The notes: generated by a model not told the origin, from the sequence alone. Numbered from the stretch's first letter, positions 34,131-43,181 are shown. The stretch is DNA of 64,000 nt from Petrimonas sp. IBARAKI (GCA_002356435.2 AP018040.2:2914001-2978000); one strand, 5' to 3'. Made by a program: numbers and translations.

Positions 34131-35515
34131 CAAATCATGCTCATAGAGCTGGCCGTTTTTTGAAAAATGAGGAGCGTGCAGCTTGGCACGACAAAACCCT
34201 TTGGATGATTCGTCAAAAGAGGGATAAGATGGCTCTTGATGTGCCAGGTTGGGAAGAATTAAGAGAACAGGCATCGCAAATCAAAAGGCATTCCTTATCA
34301 AAACTCAATGATTATTTGGTACAATTTGAAGAACAAGCCATAAATAATGGCGCACAGATTCACTGGGCATCAACTGCTGGAAGGCTCAATGAAATTGTAT
34401 ACCGAATCATTAAAGAAAACCACGCTTCAAAGGTTGTGAAAAGTAAGTCCATGTTAACAGAAGAGTGTGGTCTGAACCCTTTTCTGGAAAAAAAGGGGGT
34501 TAAAATTATCGATACCGATCTGGGTGAACGAATTATTCAACTTAAACAAGAACCACCCAGTCACATCGTTATGCCCGCTATTCATGTCAAGAAAGAAGAA
34601 ATAAGTGAGTTGTTTCACCAGAAGCTTCACTCAGAAAAAGGAAATTACGACCCCACTTATCTGACAGCAACTGCTCGTTTACATTTGCGACAAAAATTTC
34701 TCGAAGCTGACGTGGCAATTACCGGCGTCAATTTCGCAATAGCTGAAAACGGAGCCATTGTAGTCTGTACGAATGAAGGGAATGCCGATATGGGTGTACA
34801 TGCTGCACCGATTCAAATACATTGTATGGGAATTGAAAAAATAATTCCCCGTACCTCAGATCTTGCAGTATTCATTCGTTTGCTAGCACGAAGTGCCACG
34901 GGACAGCACATAACCACCTATACCTCACACTACCTAAAGCCTAAGACCAGCGGACAAATGCACATTGTAATAGTGGATAATGGCCGTTCAGAACTAATTG
35001 GTAAAGAAGATTACCGGGATTCACTGAAGTGTATCCGGTGTGGGGCATGCATGAACACGTGTCCGGTCTATAGAAGAAGCGGTGGACATAGCTATCACTA
35101 TGTAATACCAGGACCTATCGGCTCCATTCTCGCACCACACTCAAACAGCAAAAAATACAAGGATCTTCCGTTTGCTTCATCCTTGTGTGGCTCTTGCTCT
35201 GATGTTTGTCCGGTTAAGATTAACATCCATGGACAACTTTACAGATGGAGACAGGATCTGTCACAAAAGGGCGTTCTCTCTCCCATAAAAAAGAGCATCA
35301 TGAAAATTTCAGGTAAAATATTAACTTCAACCAAAATGTATGATTGGTCTGGAAGAATAGCACGTTGGTGTATTGAACACTTTCCGCGAAAATTGATTTA
35401 TAACCGGTTGAATATTTGGGGAAAAGAAAGAGAACTTCCTGAAGCATCCCGAGAGTCATTCAAGCAATGGTATAATAAGAATTACGGTGAGGGAGGTAAA
35501 AATGGACAGAAATAA
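34127..35515 (+). CDS. lutB: LutB/YkgF-type iron-sulfur subunit of lactate oxidase
   Basis: A protein of 462 residues. An N-terminal LUD-type domain (GVNFAIAENGAIVVCTNEGN) is followed by two 4Fe-4S clusters: CIRCGACMNTCPVYRRSGG and LCGSCSDVCPVKINIHG. The C-terminal helical tail is shared by LutB proteins. It forms the catalytic and electron-transfer core with LutA and LutC at the inner face of the membrane. It overlaps lutA by 4 bases and lutC by 14, so all three are translationally coupled. The length is normal. Confidence 0.92.
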   Translation: MTNHAHRAGRFLKNEERAAWHDKTLWMIRQKRDKMALDVPGWEELREQASQIKRHSLSKLNDYLVQFEEQAINNGAQIHWASTAGRLNEIVYRIIKENHASKVVKSKSMLTEECGLNPFLEKKGVKIIDTDLGERIIQLKQEPPSHIVMPAIHVKKEEISELFHQKLHSEKGNYDPTYLTATARLHLRQKFLEADVAITGVNFAIAENGAIVVCTNEGNADMGVHAAPIQIHCMGIEKIIPRTSDLAVFIRLLARSATGQHITTYTSHYLKPKTSGQMHIVIVDNGRSELIGKEDYRDSLKCIRCGACMNTCPVYRRSGGHSYHYVIPGPIGSILAPHSNSKKYKDLPFASSLCGSCSDVCPVKINIHGQLYRWRQDLSQKGVLSPIKKSIMKISGKILTSTKMYDWSGRIARWCIEHFPRKLIYNRLNIWGKERELPEASRESFKQWYNKNYGEGGKNGQK

Positions 35516-36083
35516 AATATTATTAAACATCCAAAGAAATAAAATAAAACCCGTCAAATTACCGGAGCCATTTTATTCCGCTGAGAAAGGAGTCAATAAA
35601 GTTTCTCTCTTTAAAGAAATATTGCTGCAAATAGGAGGGGATTGTATTGAAGTCAACACAACTGAAGAACTAAACTTTCTCCTCCATAATAATTTTAAGA
35701 ATGCAACAGACCTTAGAAGAAATAAGTTACTCGAAAAATTTCCTTCATCCTATTCCAAGGAGAGTCTTGAAGGACTAAAAACTGTTATTCTTGAAGGACA
35801 ATTCGGAGTAGCTGAGAACGGATCAATCTGGGTCAATGATTCAAATTTTCCTAATCGTCTTATTCCATTTATTAGCGAAGAATTAGTGTTGTGTTTGGAC
35901 TCTACACAAATAGTGAGAAATATGCATGATGCTTATTTCAAAATAAATAATGCCATTTCTGGGTTCGGAGTATTTATTTCCGGACCTTCTAAAACATCTG
36001 ATATAGAACAACATTTGGTATATGGTGCACATGGCGCAAAAAAACTGGTTGTAATCTTATCGCATGAAAATATTTTGAAATGA
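35502..36083 (+). CDS. lutC: LutC/YkgG-type LUD-domain subunit of lactate oxidase
   Basis: A protein of about 193 residues. The ATG at 35502 is preferred over a GTG at 35487 because GGGAGG lies 5 to 10 bases before it and the protein then begins MDRNKILLNIQ. It has the LUD fold: EGQFGVAENGSIWVND, LCLDSTQIVRNMHDAY, GFGVFISGPSKTSDIEQHLVYGAHG (shown as short pieces). The GPSKTADIE-type motif is the LutC hallmark. It is the third member of the lactate-utilisation complex. About 160 AT-rich bases without a gene separate it from the LamG lipoprotein. Confidence 0.9.
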   Translation: MDRNKILLNIQRNKIKPVKLPEPFYSAEKGVNKVSLFKEILLQIGGDCIEVNTTEELNFLLHNNFKNATDLRRNKLLEKFPSSYSKESLEGLKTVILEGQFGVAENGSIWVNDSNFPNRLIPFISEELVLCLDSTQIVRNMHDAYFKINNAISGFGVFISGPSKTSDIEQHLVYGAHGAKKLVVILSHENILK

Positions 36084-36243
36084 ATCAACAAATACTCGTA
36101 CATTACAATTTAATAAATTATTTCTATGCATTTATTAAACAGCCAATTACGGATATTTTGAGTTGTAGAGTTAATCTGTTGGTTTACATGATTTTTAATT
36201 ATGTTCGAATTATTAATGTCAAAATATTGATATTGTTCATATT

Positions 36244-37134
36244 ATGAAATATAAATTTTTACAGTTTTCGTTTCTCTTTTTTTATTGTTTTTTAATGATA
36301 TCTTGTTACCCAAAGCACTCAAAAGCATTCATTTCTATTCACTCTTATCCAGGACTTATTGCTCTTTGGGATTTTTCAGAAGATAATAAGGAGCTTATCT
36401 CAGAAGGCAAAGTTAATTTATCACTTCAGAGCAGTATTGGTAACAGTCTTAAATTTATCGATGAAGGTCCATTATCCGGTCATTCAATTATTTTTGACGG
36501 AACTAATTATCTCTTTATTCCACATGAAAAGACTGAAGACCTGAATATTAAAACAAATGAAGTGACGGTTGCTGCATGGGTTAAATGGACAGGAGAACAG
36601 ATTGGTTTTGTTGGTGGTATGTGGAATGAATATGAAGATGGAGGTAAAAGACAATATGGACTATTTGTTTCTCTTCCTCATTATAATGGAAGAAACCAAG
36701 TGTGCGGGCACATATCAAAAAAAGGCGGACCAACTCCGCCTTTTCCATTTTCAATCGATTATTCAGCCAGCAAAGAGGAAGTAACTCCAAATGAATGGGA
36801 ATGTATCGCATTCACCTATGATGGGGAGTTTATCCGGTCCTATTTAAATGGTAAATTTGAAGAAAGAGAACCCGAGTTAATTGATAATACCAAAGGATTT
36901 GAAGGATATCCAGAAGGTCTGATACAATCAAAAAATCCCTATTATTATCCTGACGGAATGGGCAATAATGGTTCTGATTTCACAGTTGGTGCAGTTCAGT
37001 TAAGAGATGGAATGGGTAATTTCTTTAAAGGACAACTTGGAGGACTAGCCGTATTTAATCGAGCACTGACCAGCGATGAAATTCATAAGATATGTAGAAT
37101 CAGGTCCTCTCCGAAAAACATTGAAGATCTTTAA
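36244..37134 (+). CDS. LamG/concanavalin-like lipoprotein
   Basis: A protein of 296 residues. The lipoprotein signal ends MISC (Cys21). The rest is one laminin-G/concanavalin-type jelly roll: LIALWDFSEDNKELI, HSIIFDGTNYLFIP, VTVAAWVKWTGEQIGFVGG, ECIAFTYDGEFIRSYLNG, GQLGGLAVFNRALTSDEI (typical last strand of LamG_3). Such proteins bind or cleave carbohydrate. No catalytic residues are evident, so surface glycan binding is likely. It is the last AT-rich gene of the cluster, and a short hairpin follows its stop. Confidence 0.8.
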   Translation: MKYKFLQFSFLFFYCFLMISCYPKHSKAFISIHSYPGLIALWDFSEDNKELISEGKVNLSLQSSIGNSLKFIDEGPLSGHSIIFDGTNYLFIPHEKTEDLNIKTNEVTVAAWVKWTGEQIGFVGGMWNEYEDGGKRQYGLFVSLPHYNGRNQVCGHISKKGGPTPPFPFSIDYSASKEEVTPNEWECIAFTYDGEFIRSYLNGKFEEREPELIDNTKGFEGYPEGLIQSKNPYYYPDGMGNNGSDFTVGAVQLRDGMGNFFKGQLGGLAVFNRALTSDEIHKICRIRSSPKNIEDL

Positions 37135-37161
37135 GTTGTAAAACATCTATAGATTTACAAC
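37135..37161 (+). terminator. Hairpin at the end of the catabolic cluster
   Basis: Eight-bp stem GTTGTAAA/TTTACAAC (37135-37142 with 37154-37161) directly after the LamG gene stop. No T run follows, so termination strength is uncertain. Confidence 0.4.
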
Positions 37162-37225
37162 ATATTTGATCGTTCAGTTTTGTAAAAATGACAAGAGAAC
37201 CATTTACCGGTGTTTCAGGAGTGTA

Positions 37226-37247
37226 CGTTTACGGGAATTCGTAAACG
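37226..37247. promoter_or_regulatory. Inverted repeat upstream of sialate O-acetylesterase gene
   Basis: Perfect CGTTTACG/CGTAAACG with a 6-base centre, about 125 bases before the start. A possible operator. A -7-like TATTTTTG lies further down at 37329-37336, so the repeat would sit upstream of that promoter. Confidence 0.4.
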
Positions 37248-37372
37248 ACCGACACATCCAACTCATTCAATATGATTGTGAATTTATCCACCAGATATCC
37301 ATTCAAACGGTAATTTTAAAAAAAATGACTATTTTTGCCAACAATTTAATAAAGAAACATTATTCACGTGTC

Positions 37373-38791
37373 ATGAAAAAAATTACAAAACGAGTATTTG
37401 TTATTTTATTCCTGTCTTCCGCCCTGTTCTCATTGAACGCGGAGATCAGGATGCCTGTCATTTTTGGTGATAATATGGTATTGCAGCAACAATCGGAGGC
37501 TGCGATCTGGGGTTGGGCAAAAGCAAACACCTCCGTACGGGTAACCACCTCCTGGAACAATAAAAGCTATTCGGCAAAAAGTGACGGACAAGGGTATTGG
37601 AAGCTGAAGGTAAAGACACCAGCAGCAGGCTATACACCCTATACCATCACCATAAGCGACGGAAAAGCAATTACGTTGAATAATATCCTGATCGGGGAAG
37701 TATGGATTTGTTCTGGACAATCCAACATGGAGATGCCAATGAAAGGATTTGGAAACCAACCGATCGAGGGAGGGCCGGAAGCGATTGCCACCTCCCGGAA
37801 TCCCGGCATCCGATGCTTCACCATGAAAAAGGCTTCCAAGTCAGCCCCTCAGGCCGACGGTGAAGGTACTTGGGAAATAGCGGGACCGGAGACAACACCG
37901 GATTTCACGGCGACAGGCTATTACTTCGGCCGCTTGCTGAATCAGGCGCTGGATGTTCCTGTCGGACTGATCCACACCAGCTGGGGTGGTTCGCGCATCG
38001 AAGCCTGGATGACCCCCTCTTCCATTAAAAGCGTGATTCCCGATGTTCAGATACCCGCAACCGATGCCGACATAAAGTCCCAAAACGGGACACCCACCGT
38101 ATTGTATAACGGAATGCTGCACCCCATAGTGGGATACGGTATCCGCGGTGCTATCTGGTATCAGGGCGAATCCAACCGGGGTGAACCGGACAGATACGTG
38201 GAGCTGTTTGACAAGATGGTACGCGAATGGCGTACGATTTGGCAAGTGGGTGAATTTCCGTTTTATTACTGCCAAATCGCTCCCTACAACTACGGAAATG
38301 GACTTAATTCCGGCTTTATTCGCGAAGCACAGACTAAAGGGATGAAAACCACACCCAACACGGGAATGGCCGTTCTGATGGATTCGGACAGCCCCGCCTG
38401 TATTCATCCCCCCAAGAAGAAAATAGCCGGCGAACGCATGGCGCTTTGGGCATTGGCGAAAACATACGATATGAACAAGATACATTACCGCAGTCCGGAA
38501 GTTCAATCCGTAACCATGGAAGGGCGCGTAGCCATTCTCACGATGGACATTCCTTCGAGCCCGGGACTCACTTCGCACGGGAAAGAGATCCTACAGTTTC
38601 AGGTTGCCGGAGATAACAAATGGTTCCATCCGGCCAAAGCGGCCATTGCCGGAAACCGGATTTTTGTATTCTCTCCGAACGTAGAAAAGCCAGTAGCCGT
38701 CCGTTACTGCTTTAACGATACCGAGGCAACAGAAATCTTTACGGTCGAAGGCAACCTCCCCCTTTCTTCTTTCCGTACCGACAACTGGTAA
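37373..38791 (+). CDS. Sialate O-acetylesterase-like SGNH hydrolase
   Basis: A protein of 472 residues from the ATG at 37373. An upstream in-frame TTG would add 69 unlike residues. A signal peptide (RVFVILFLSSALFSLNA) gives export to the periplasm. A beta-sandwich (about 25-100) precedes the SGNH-type esterase: WICSGQSNMEMP with nucleophile Ser117, IWYQGESN (about 261-268) and a DxxH region with His345 (IHPPKK). The family removes O-acetyl groups from sialic acid and related carbohydrates. No sialidase or sialate lyase is in the window. Its higher GC and codon choice match the core genes downstream, so membership of the catabolic cluster is doubtful. Confidence 0.85.
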   Translation: MKKITKRVFVILFLSSALFSLNAEIRMPVIFGDNMVLQQQSEAAIWGWAKANTSVRVTTSWNNKSYSAKSDGQGYWKLKVKTPAAGYTPYTITISDGKAITLNNILIGEVWICSGQSNMEMPMKGFGNQPIEGGPEAIATSRNPGIRCFTMKKASKSAPQADGEGTWEIAGPETTPDFTATGYYFGRLLNQALDVPVGLIHTSWGGSRIEAWMTPSSIKSVIPDVQIPATDADIKSQNGTPTVLYNGMLHPIVGYGIRGAIWYQGESNRGEPDRYVELFDKMVREWRTIWQVGEFPFYYCQIAPYNYGNGLNSGFIREAQTKGMKTTPNTGMAVLMDSDSPACIHPPKKKIAGERMALWALAKTYDMNKIHYRSPEVQSVTMEGRVAILTMDIPSSPGLTSHGKEILQFQVAGDNKWFHPAKAAIAGNRIFVFSPNVEKPVAVRYCFNDTEATEIFTVEGNLPLSSFRTDNW

Positions 38792-38824
38792 CTGGTAAAA
38801 AAAATACAAATAGATGCCCATAGC

Positions 38825-38856
38825 ATTGACAGTTAAATTTTTATTTTATATCTTTG
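38825..38856 (+). promoter_or_regulatory. Promoter of rpsU
   Basis: ATTG at 38825-38828, 20-base spacer, TATCTTTG at 38849-38856. The 177-base leader to the rpsU start contains a GGGGC..GCCC hairpin-like element (about 38938-38962) but no gene. Confidence 0.65.
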
Positions 38857-39032
38857 CACCCGCAAAACAGAAGGGAGGTTATTGTAACGCTCGGAAATAA
38901 AACAGTATAGAATAAAAGACCATTTATTTCACTCGTCGGGGCAAACGTGCTCTTAGCCCGTGACAATTACACATATGCATATATTTGTGTATATTTTTTC
39001 AAACAAACAATAATCTCAAAAAAAACAAAAAC

Positions 39033-39224
39033 ATGATCATCGTACAATTAAAAGAAGGCGAAAACATCGAAAGGGCCTTGAAAAAATTTAAACGTAAATA
39101 CGAAAGAACAGGTGTTGTGAAAGAACTTCGCGGACGCCAGGCTTTTGCCAAACCTTCAGTTGTAAAACGCAAGAAAAAACAACACGCCGTTTACGTACAA
39201 AAAATGCAAGAAAACGAAGATTAA
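39033..39224 (+). CDS. rpsU: 30S ribosomal protein S21
   Basis: A 63-residue basic protein starting MIIVQLKEGENIERALKKF. The ATG at 39033 gives the normal S21 start, and an in-frame extension upstream to 38985 is not used. Residues such as RKYERTGVVKELRGRQ and the Lys/Arg-rich KRKKKQHAVYVQKMQ segment bind 16S rRNA near the anti-Shine-Dalgarno region. In Bacteroidota S21 takes part in hiding that region, which agrees with the scarcity of Shine-Dalgarno sequences here. First gene of the rpsU-xerC-raiA group. Confidence 0.95.
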   Translation: MIIVQLKEGENIERALKKFKRKYERTGVVKELRGRQAFAKPSVVKRKKKQHAVYVQKMQENED

Positions 39225-39282
39225 TTTTCACAATTAAAAAAAAATTTCCTAACTTCGCATATCAAACCGGCTGAGTTACGAT

Positions 39283-40173
39283 ATGTGGAAGGAAAAATGG
39301 ATACAGCATCTCCGTAATGAGAAAAATTATTCCTCTCATACGGAGATTTCTTATTTGACAGACCTCACGCAATTCCAGCAATTTATTGAGGAGGAGTGTG
39401 GAGAGTTCGATCCGAAACAAATCGACAGCGACCTTGTCCGGCTCTGGATAGCCCACCTGGTAGAAGAAGGCATTAAACCCCGGTCGGCAAACCGAAAACT
39501 GAGTGCAGTAAAAACCTTCTTTAACTACCTGAATAAGATCGGGGCCGCCAACGGAAATCCCGCCGAAAAAATAAGAGGCCCAAAAACACCCAAAAAACTA
39601 CCAGTTTTTGTTCATCATGAAGAGATGATCCGGGTTATCGACGATGAACGTGCATATCCCGATAATTTTGAAGGGCAACGCGACCGGTTTATTATTGAGC
39701 TGTTCTATGTGACCGGCATACGAAAATCGGAGCTCGTCGGCATAAAAAACTCAGACGTAGACAACTATACCAAAACACTTCGCGTCACCGGAAAAAGGAA
39801 TAAGCAGCGCATCATCCCTCTCTCGGACGACACCGTTGAAAAACTGAAAAAATATATACAATTAAGGGATCGGGAAATAGAAAACAAATCGTCATACCTG
39901 TTTGTTAAAAAAGACGGAAACCCCATGTATCCTAAAATGATTTACAACATCGTTCGAAAACATCTCGACAGCATTCCTACCTTATCGAAAAGAAGCCCGC
40001 ACGTACTGCGGCACTCTTTCGCAACCGAGATGCTTAACAACGGTGCCGAAATAAATGCCGTCAAGGAACTGCTGGGCCACTCGAGTCTGGCATCTACCGA
40101 AGTTTACACACACGTAACCTTCGAAGAACTAAAAAAAGTCTATCATAACGCTCATCCCAGAGCAAAAAATTAG
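39283..40173 (+). CDS. xerC: Tyrosine recombinase XerC/XerD-type
   Basis: A protein of 296 residues. The N-terminal SAM-like domain (YSSHTEISYLTDLTQFQQFI, about 17-36) is followed by the catalytic domain. Its residues are Arg147 (TGIRKSEL), His240-Arg243 (HVLRHSFATEM), His266 (LGHSSLAST) and the nucleophile Tyr275 (VYTHVT). Xer enzymes resolve chromosome dimers at dif. The position between rpsU and raiA is a fixed Bacteroidales arrangement, so this is a housekeeping recombinase and not the integrase of the island. Followed 13 bases later by raiA with a clear AGAGGAGG site. Confidence 0.92.
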   Translation: MWKEKWIQHLRNEKNYSSHTEISYLTDLTQFQQFIEEECGEFDPKQIDSDLVRLWIAHLVEEGIKPRSANRKLSAVKTFFNYLNKIGAANGNPAEKIRGPKTPKKLPVFVHHEEMIRVIDDERAYPDNFEGQRDRFIIELFYVTGIRKSELVGIKNSDVDNYTKTLRVTGKRNKQRIIPLSDDTVEKLKKYIQLRDREIENKSSYLFVKKDGNPMYPKMIYNIVRKHLDSIPTLSKRSPHVLRHSFATEMLNNGAEINAVKELLGHSSLASTEVYTHVTFEELKKVYHNAHPRAKN

Positions 40174-40186
40174 AGGAGGAAAGATT

Positions 40187-40483
40187 ATGGAATTACGTAT
40201 TCAGTCTATCAATTTCGAAGCGACAGAACAACTGAAGACCTTTGTTGAGAAAAAGATCAAAAAGCTCGAAAAATTCAGCGACAACATCATTCAAACCGAA
40301 GTGCTCCTAAAAGTAATCAAACCAGAGACTGCAAAGAACAAGGAAGCATCTGTAAAAATCAACTTGAAAAACGGAGAAGCCTTTGCCAGCAAAGTCGCTG
40401 ACACGTTTGAAGAGGCCATTGATTTATGCGCCGAAGCATTGGAAAAACAGATTCTAAAAACAAAAGAGAAAAAGGACAGATAA
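40187..40483 (+). CDS. raiA: Ribosome hibernation promoting factor (HPF/RaiA family, short form)
   Basis: A 98-residue protein with the S30AE fold: MELRIQSINFEATEQLKTFVEKK, then KVADTFEEAIDLCAEALEKQI. Short HPF binds the 30S A and P sites in stationary phase and silences ribosomes. An AGAGGAGG ribosome site ends 8 bases upstream. It directly follows xerC and precedes the promoter of the tRNA-tuf operon. Confidence 0.93.
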   Translation: MELRIQSINFEATEQLKTFVEKKIKKLEKFSDNIIQTEVLLKVIKPETAKNKEASVKINLKNGEAFASKVADTFEEAIDLCAEALEKQILKTKEKKDR

Positions 40484-40507
40484 TCGAAGAAAAAATCATT
40501 TGAAAGT

Positions 40508-40538
40508 TTTGGTTATCCAAAAAATATCACTACCTTTG
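40508..40538 (+). promoter_or_regulatory. Promoter of the tRNA-tuf operon
   Basis: TTTG at 40508-40511, 19-base spacer, TACCTTTG at 40531-40538: an exact fit to the Bacteroidota sigma-ABfr consensus, 53 bases before the first tRNA. Confidence 0.8.
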
Positions 40539-40590
40539 CGACCGTTTCTCTCTTATTTTTGGAGGGGAACGGTTAATTATAAGATAATAA

Positions 40591-40664
40591 GCCTCTTTAG
40601 CTCAGCTGGCCAGAGCACGTGATTTGTAATCTCGGGGTCGTTGGTTCGAATCCGACAAGAGGCT
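40591..40664 (+). tRNA. tRNA-Thr (anticodon TGT)
   Basis: Acceptor GCCTCTT pairs with AAGAGGC; T loop TTCGAAT; anticodon loop TTTGTAA. CCA is not encoded. First of four adjacent tRNAs before tuf. Confidence 0.93.
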
Positions 40665-40674
40665 CAAAACTTTA

Positions 40675-40757
40675 GGGCAGTTACCAGAGTGGCCAAATGG
40701 GGCTGACTGTAACTCAGCTGGCTTACGCCTTCGGTGGTTCGAATCCATCACTGCCCA
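40675..40757 (+). tRNA. tRNA-Tyr (anticodon GTA)
   Basis: Acceptor GGGCAGT pairs with ACTGCCC; long variable arm typical of bacterial tRNA-Tyr; anticodon loop CTGTAAC; T loop TTCGAAT. Confidence 0.93.
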
Positions 40758-40826
40758 CAAAACAATTGACAATGCAAAATGCAGACTTAATATGCATTCT
40801 TGATTATACATTGTAAATTGAATGTT

Positions 40827-40899
40827 GCGGAAGTAGCTCAGTCGATAGAGCATTAGCCTTCCAAGCTGAGGGTCGCGGGTTTGAGTCCCGTCTTCCGCT
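40827..40899 (+). tRNA. tRNA-Gly (anticodon TCC)
   Basis: Acceptor GCGGAAG pairs with CTTCCGC; anticodon loop CTTCCAA; T loop TTTGAGT. About 70 bases without a gene separate it from tRNA-Tyr. Confidence 0.93.
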
Positions 40900-40905
40900 C
40901 TCACC

Positions 40906-40977
<72 letters not shown>

Positions 40978-41089
40978 CATGGAACGAAAAAAATGAAGGT
41001 GCTGAGGGTCTGGCATCTTATTTTAGCTACTTTAAAACGTACAAGATAGAAAATTCAACATTTTATTAAACTAATTAATAGTATATTTT

Positions 41090-42277
41090 ATGGCAAAAGA
41101 AAAATTTGACAGGTCGAAACCGCATGTTAACATCGGGACCATCGGTCACGTTGACCACGGCAAAACCACCTTGACAGCCGCTATTACTACCGTTTTAGCC
41201 AAAAAAGGCCTTTCAGAATTGCGCTCGTTCGATTCTATCGACAACGCACCCGAAGAAAAGGAAAGAGGTATCACCATCAACACATCGCACGTTGAATACC
41301 AAACAGCAAACCGCCACTACGCGCACGTTGACTGTCCCGGTCACGCCGACTATGTTAAAAACATGGTTACCGGCGCTGCTCAAATGGACGGAGCCATCAT
41401 CGTTGTAGCTGCAACAGACGGTCCTATGCCCCAAACTCGCGAGCACATCTTGTTGGCGCGTCAGGTAAACGTTCCCAGACTGGTTGTTTTCATGAACAAA
41501 GTAGACCTGGTTGACGACCCTGAAATGTTGGAACTGGTGGAAATGGAAATGCGCGAATTACTTTCGTTCTATGATTTTGACGGAGACAATACACCCGTTA
41601 TTCAAGGTTCTGCTCTTGGTGGTTTGAACGGCGATCCGAAATGGGAAGATAAAATCATGGAGCTGATGGATGCAGTAGATAACTGGATTCAATTGCCTCC
41701 CCGCGATATTGACAAACCATTCCTTATGCCGGTGGAAGACGTGTTCTCCATCACTGGTCGTGGAACTGTGGCTACAGGCCGTATCGAAACCGGTGTTATC
41801 AATACCAGTGAGGAAGTTCAGATCATAGGTTTGGGTGCAGAAGGCAGAAAATCAGTGGTTACCGGAGTTGAAATGTTCCGTAAGATCCTTGACAGAGGTG
41901 AAGCCGGTGATAACGTAGGGTTGTTGCTCCGCGGTGTCGACAAAGATGAAATCAAACGCGGTATGGTTATAGCTAAACCGGGTTCAGTGAAACCTCACGA
42001 TCACTTCAAGGCTACTGTGTATATCCTGAAGAAAGAAGAAGGTGGCCGCCACACACCGTTTCACAATAAATACCGTCCTCAATTCTACATCCGTACCCTG
42101 GACGTAACTGGAGAGATTGAGTTACCCGAAGGTATAGAAATGGTTATGCCGGGCGACAACTTGGAAATTGATGTGAAATTGATTTATCCGGTAGCTTGCT
42201 CAGAAGGTCTTCGCTTTGCTATCCGCGAAGGTGGACGTACGGTAGGTTCAGGACAAATTACTGCTTTATTAGACTAA
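41090..42277 (+). CDS. tuf: Elongation factor Tu
   Basis: A GTPase of 395 residues that delivers aminoacyl-tRNA to the ribosome. G1 is GHVDHGKT (about 18-25), G3 is DCPGHADY and G4 is NKVD. Domains 2 and 3 are complete, ending [11 protein letters not shown]. Length and motifs are normal. It follows four tRNA genes and precedes tRNA-Trp and secE, so it is in the large translation operon. An imperfect hairpin follows the stop. Confidence 0.98.
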   Translation: MAKEKFDRSKPHVNIGTIGHVDHGKTTLTAAITTVLAKKGLSELRSFDSIDNAPEEKERGITINTSHVEYQTANRHYAHVDCPGHADYVKNMVTGAAQMDGAIIVVAATDGPMPQTREHILLARQVNVPRLVVFMNKVDLVDDPEMLELVEMEMRELLSFYDFDGDNTPVIQGSALGGLNGDPKWEDKIMELMDAVDNWIQLPPRDIDKPFLMPVEDVFSITGRGTVATGRIETGVINTSEEVQIIGLGAEGRKSVVTGVEMFRKILDRGEAGDNVGLLLRGVDKDEIKRGMVIAKPGSVKPHDHFKATVYILKKEEGGRHTPFHNKYRPQFYIRTLDVTGEIELPEGIEMVMPGDNLEIDVKLIYPVACSEGLRFAIREGGRTVGSGQITALLD

Positions 42278-42287
42278 AAAGCTTTAC

Positions 42288-42329
42288 AACTCCCAAAAGC
42301 CTCCTCATCAGAGGAGCTTGGAGGGGTTG
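42288..42329 (+). terminator. Imperfect hairpin between tuf and tRNA-Trp
   Basis: Inner stem CTCCTC/GAGGAG and outer stem AACTCCCAA/TTGGAGGGGTT-like pairing with one bulge, followed by GTATTTTA. Perhaps an attenuator or a processing site rather than a full terminator. Confidence 0.4.
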
Positions 42330-42336
42330 TATTTTA

Positions 42337-42408
42337 CGGGTCTAGCTCAGTTGGTAGAGCACTGGTCTCCAAAACCAGGTGTCGGGAGTTCGAGTCTCTC
42401 GACCCGTG
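42337..42408 (+). tRNA. tRNA-Trp (anticodon CCA)
   Basis: Acceptor ACGGGTC pairs with GACCCGT; anticodon loop CTCCAAA; T loop TTCGAGT. It sits between tuf and secE, the conserved place in this phylum. Confidence 0.95.
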
Positions 42409-42428
42409 CAAAACGATCCGAATAATCA

Positions 42429-42620
42429 ATGAAAAAAATAGTTGCATATATTAAAGATGCTTATAACGAACTCGTTCATAAAGTATCTTGGCCATCCAGC
42501 AAAGAATTAGCCGGGAGTACAATAATTGTGATGATAGCTTCCGTCATCATCGCTTTAATCGTATTCGGCATGGACTCTGCCTTTGAGTGGATAGTTAAAT
42601 TTCTTTACGGTATTTTGTAA
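42429..42620 (+). CDS. secE: Preprotein translocase subunit SecE
   Basis: A 63-residue protein with an amphipathic helix (YNELVHKVSWPSSKEL) and one membrane span (TIIVMIASVIIALIVFGM). SecE clamps SecY in the SecYEG channel. The short single-span form is usual for Bacteroidota. It starts 20 bases after tRNA-Trp and precedes nusG by 18 bases. Confidence 0.95.
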   Translation: MKKIVAYIKDAYNELVHKVSWPSSKELAGSTIIVMIASVIIALIVFGMDSAFEWIVKFLYGIL

Positions 42621-42638
42621 ATTCTGAATTGAGAAGAA

Positions 42639-43181
42639 ATGGCTGAAAGCGAAAAGAAATGGTACGTTTTGCGTTCCGTTAGTGGAAAAGAGAATAAGGT
42701 CAAAGAATATCTTGAGTCAGAAATTAAAAAAACCGATTTAGGAAAGTACGTTTCACAAGTTCTCATCCCAACAGAGAAGACTTATACTGTACGTAACGGA
42801 AAGAAAGTGATGAAAGAACGCGCTTATCTTCCCGGATATGTACTTATTGAGGCTGAACTGGTGGGAGAAGTCATTCACCAGCTTAAGAACATCAACTATG
42901 TTGCCGGATTTCTTCCCAACACCACCAACCCACAACCGTTGAGCGAAATTGAAGTGAAACGCATCCTGGGTACAATGGATGAACTGGAGGAAGCAGGCGA
43001 TGAGTTGGATGTAAAATACTACGTAGGCGAAAACGTGAAAGTGACCAGCGGTCCTTTCAGCAGCTTCTCAGGCGTGGTAGAGGAAGTGAACGATGAGAGA
43101 AAGAAACTCAAAGTGATGGTTAAAATCTTCGGACGGGCTCAACTTCTCGAGTTGGGCTATATGCAAGTAGAGAAAGAATAA
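42639..43181 (+). CDS. nusG: Transcription termination/antitermination factor NusG
   Basis: A protein of 180 residues. The NGN domain ([20 protein letters not shown], then [20 protein letters not shown]) binds the RNA polymerase clamp, and the C-terminal KOW domain ([19 protein letters not shown]) contacts Rho or ribosomal protein S10. Normal length. In the secE-nusG-rplK order found in most bacteria. Confidence 0.96.
   Translation: MAESEKKWYVLRSVSGKENKVKEYLESEIKKTDLGKYVSQVLIPTEKTYTVRNGKKVMKERAYLPGYVLIEAELVGEVIHQLKNINYVAGFLPNTTNPQPLSEIEVKRILGTMDELEEAGDELDVKYYVGENVKVTSGPFSSFSGVVEEVNDERKKLKVMVKIFGRAQLLELGYMQVEKE

Noticed and set aside
37841-38578. Minus-strand open frame of 245 codons inside the esterase gene
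   Set aside because: A shadow of the GC-rich sialate O-acetylesterase frame, which has a signal peptide and catalytic motifs.
37373-38791. Sialic acid utilisation locus
   Set aside because: No sialidase, sialate lyase or epimerase is in the window; one esterase of this broad family is not enough.
39283-40173. Tyrosine recombinase as integrase of the island
   Set aside because: It is 28 kb away and sits between rpsU and raiA, the normal site of the housekeeping Xer gene in Bacteroidales.
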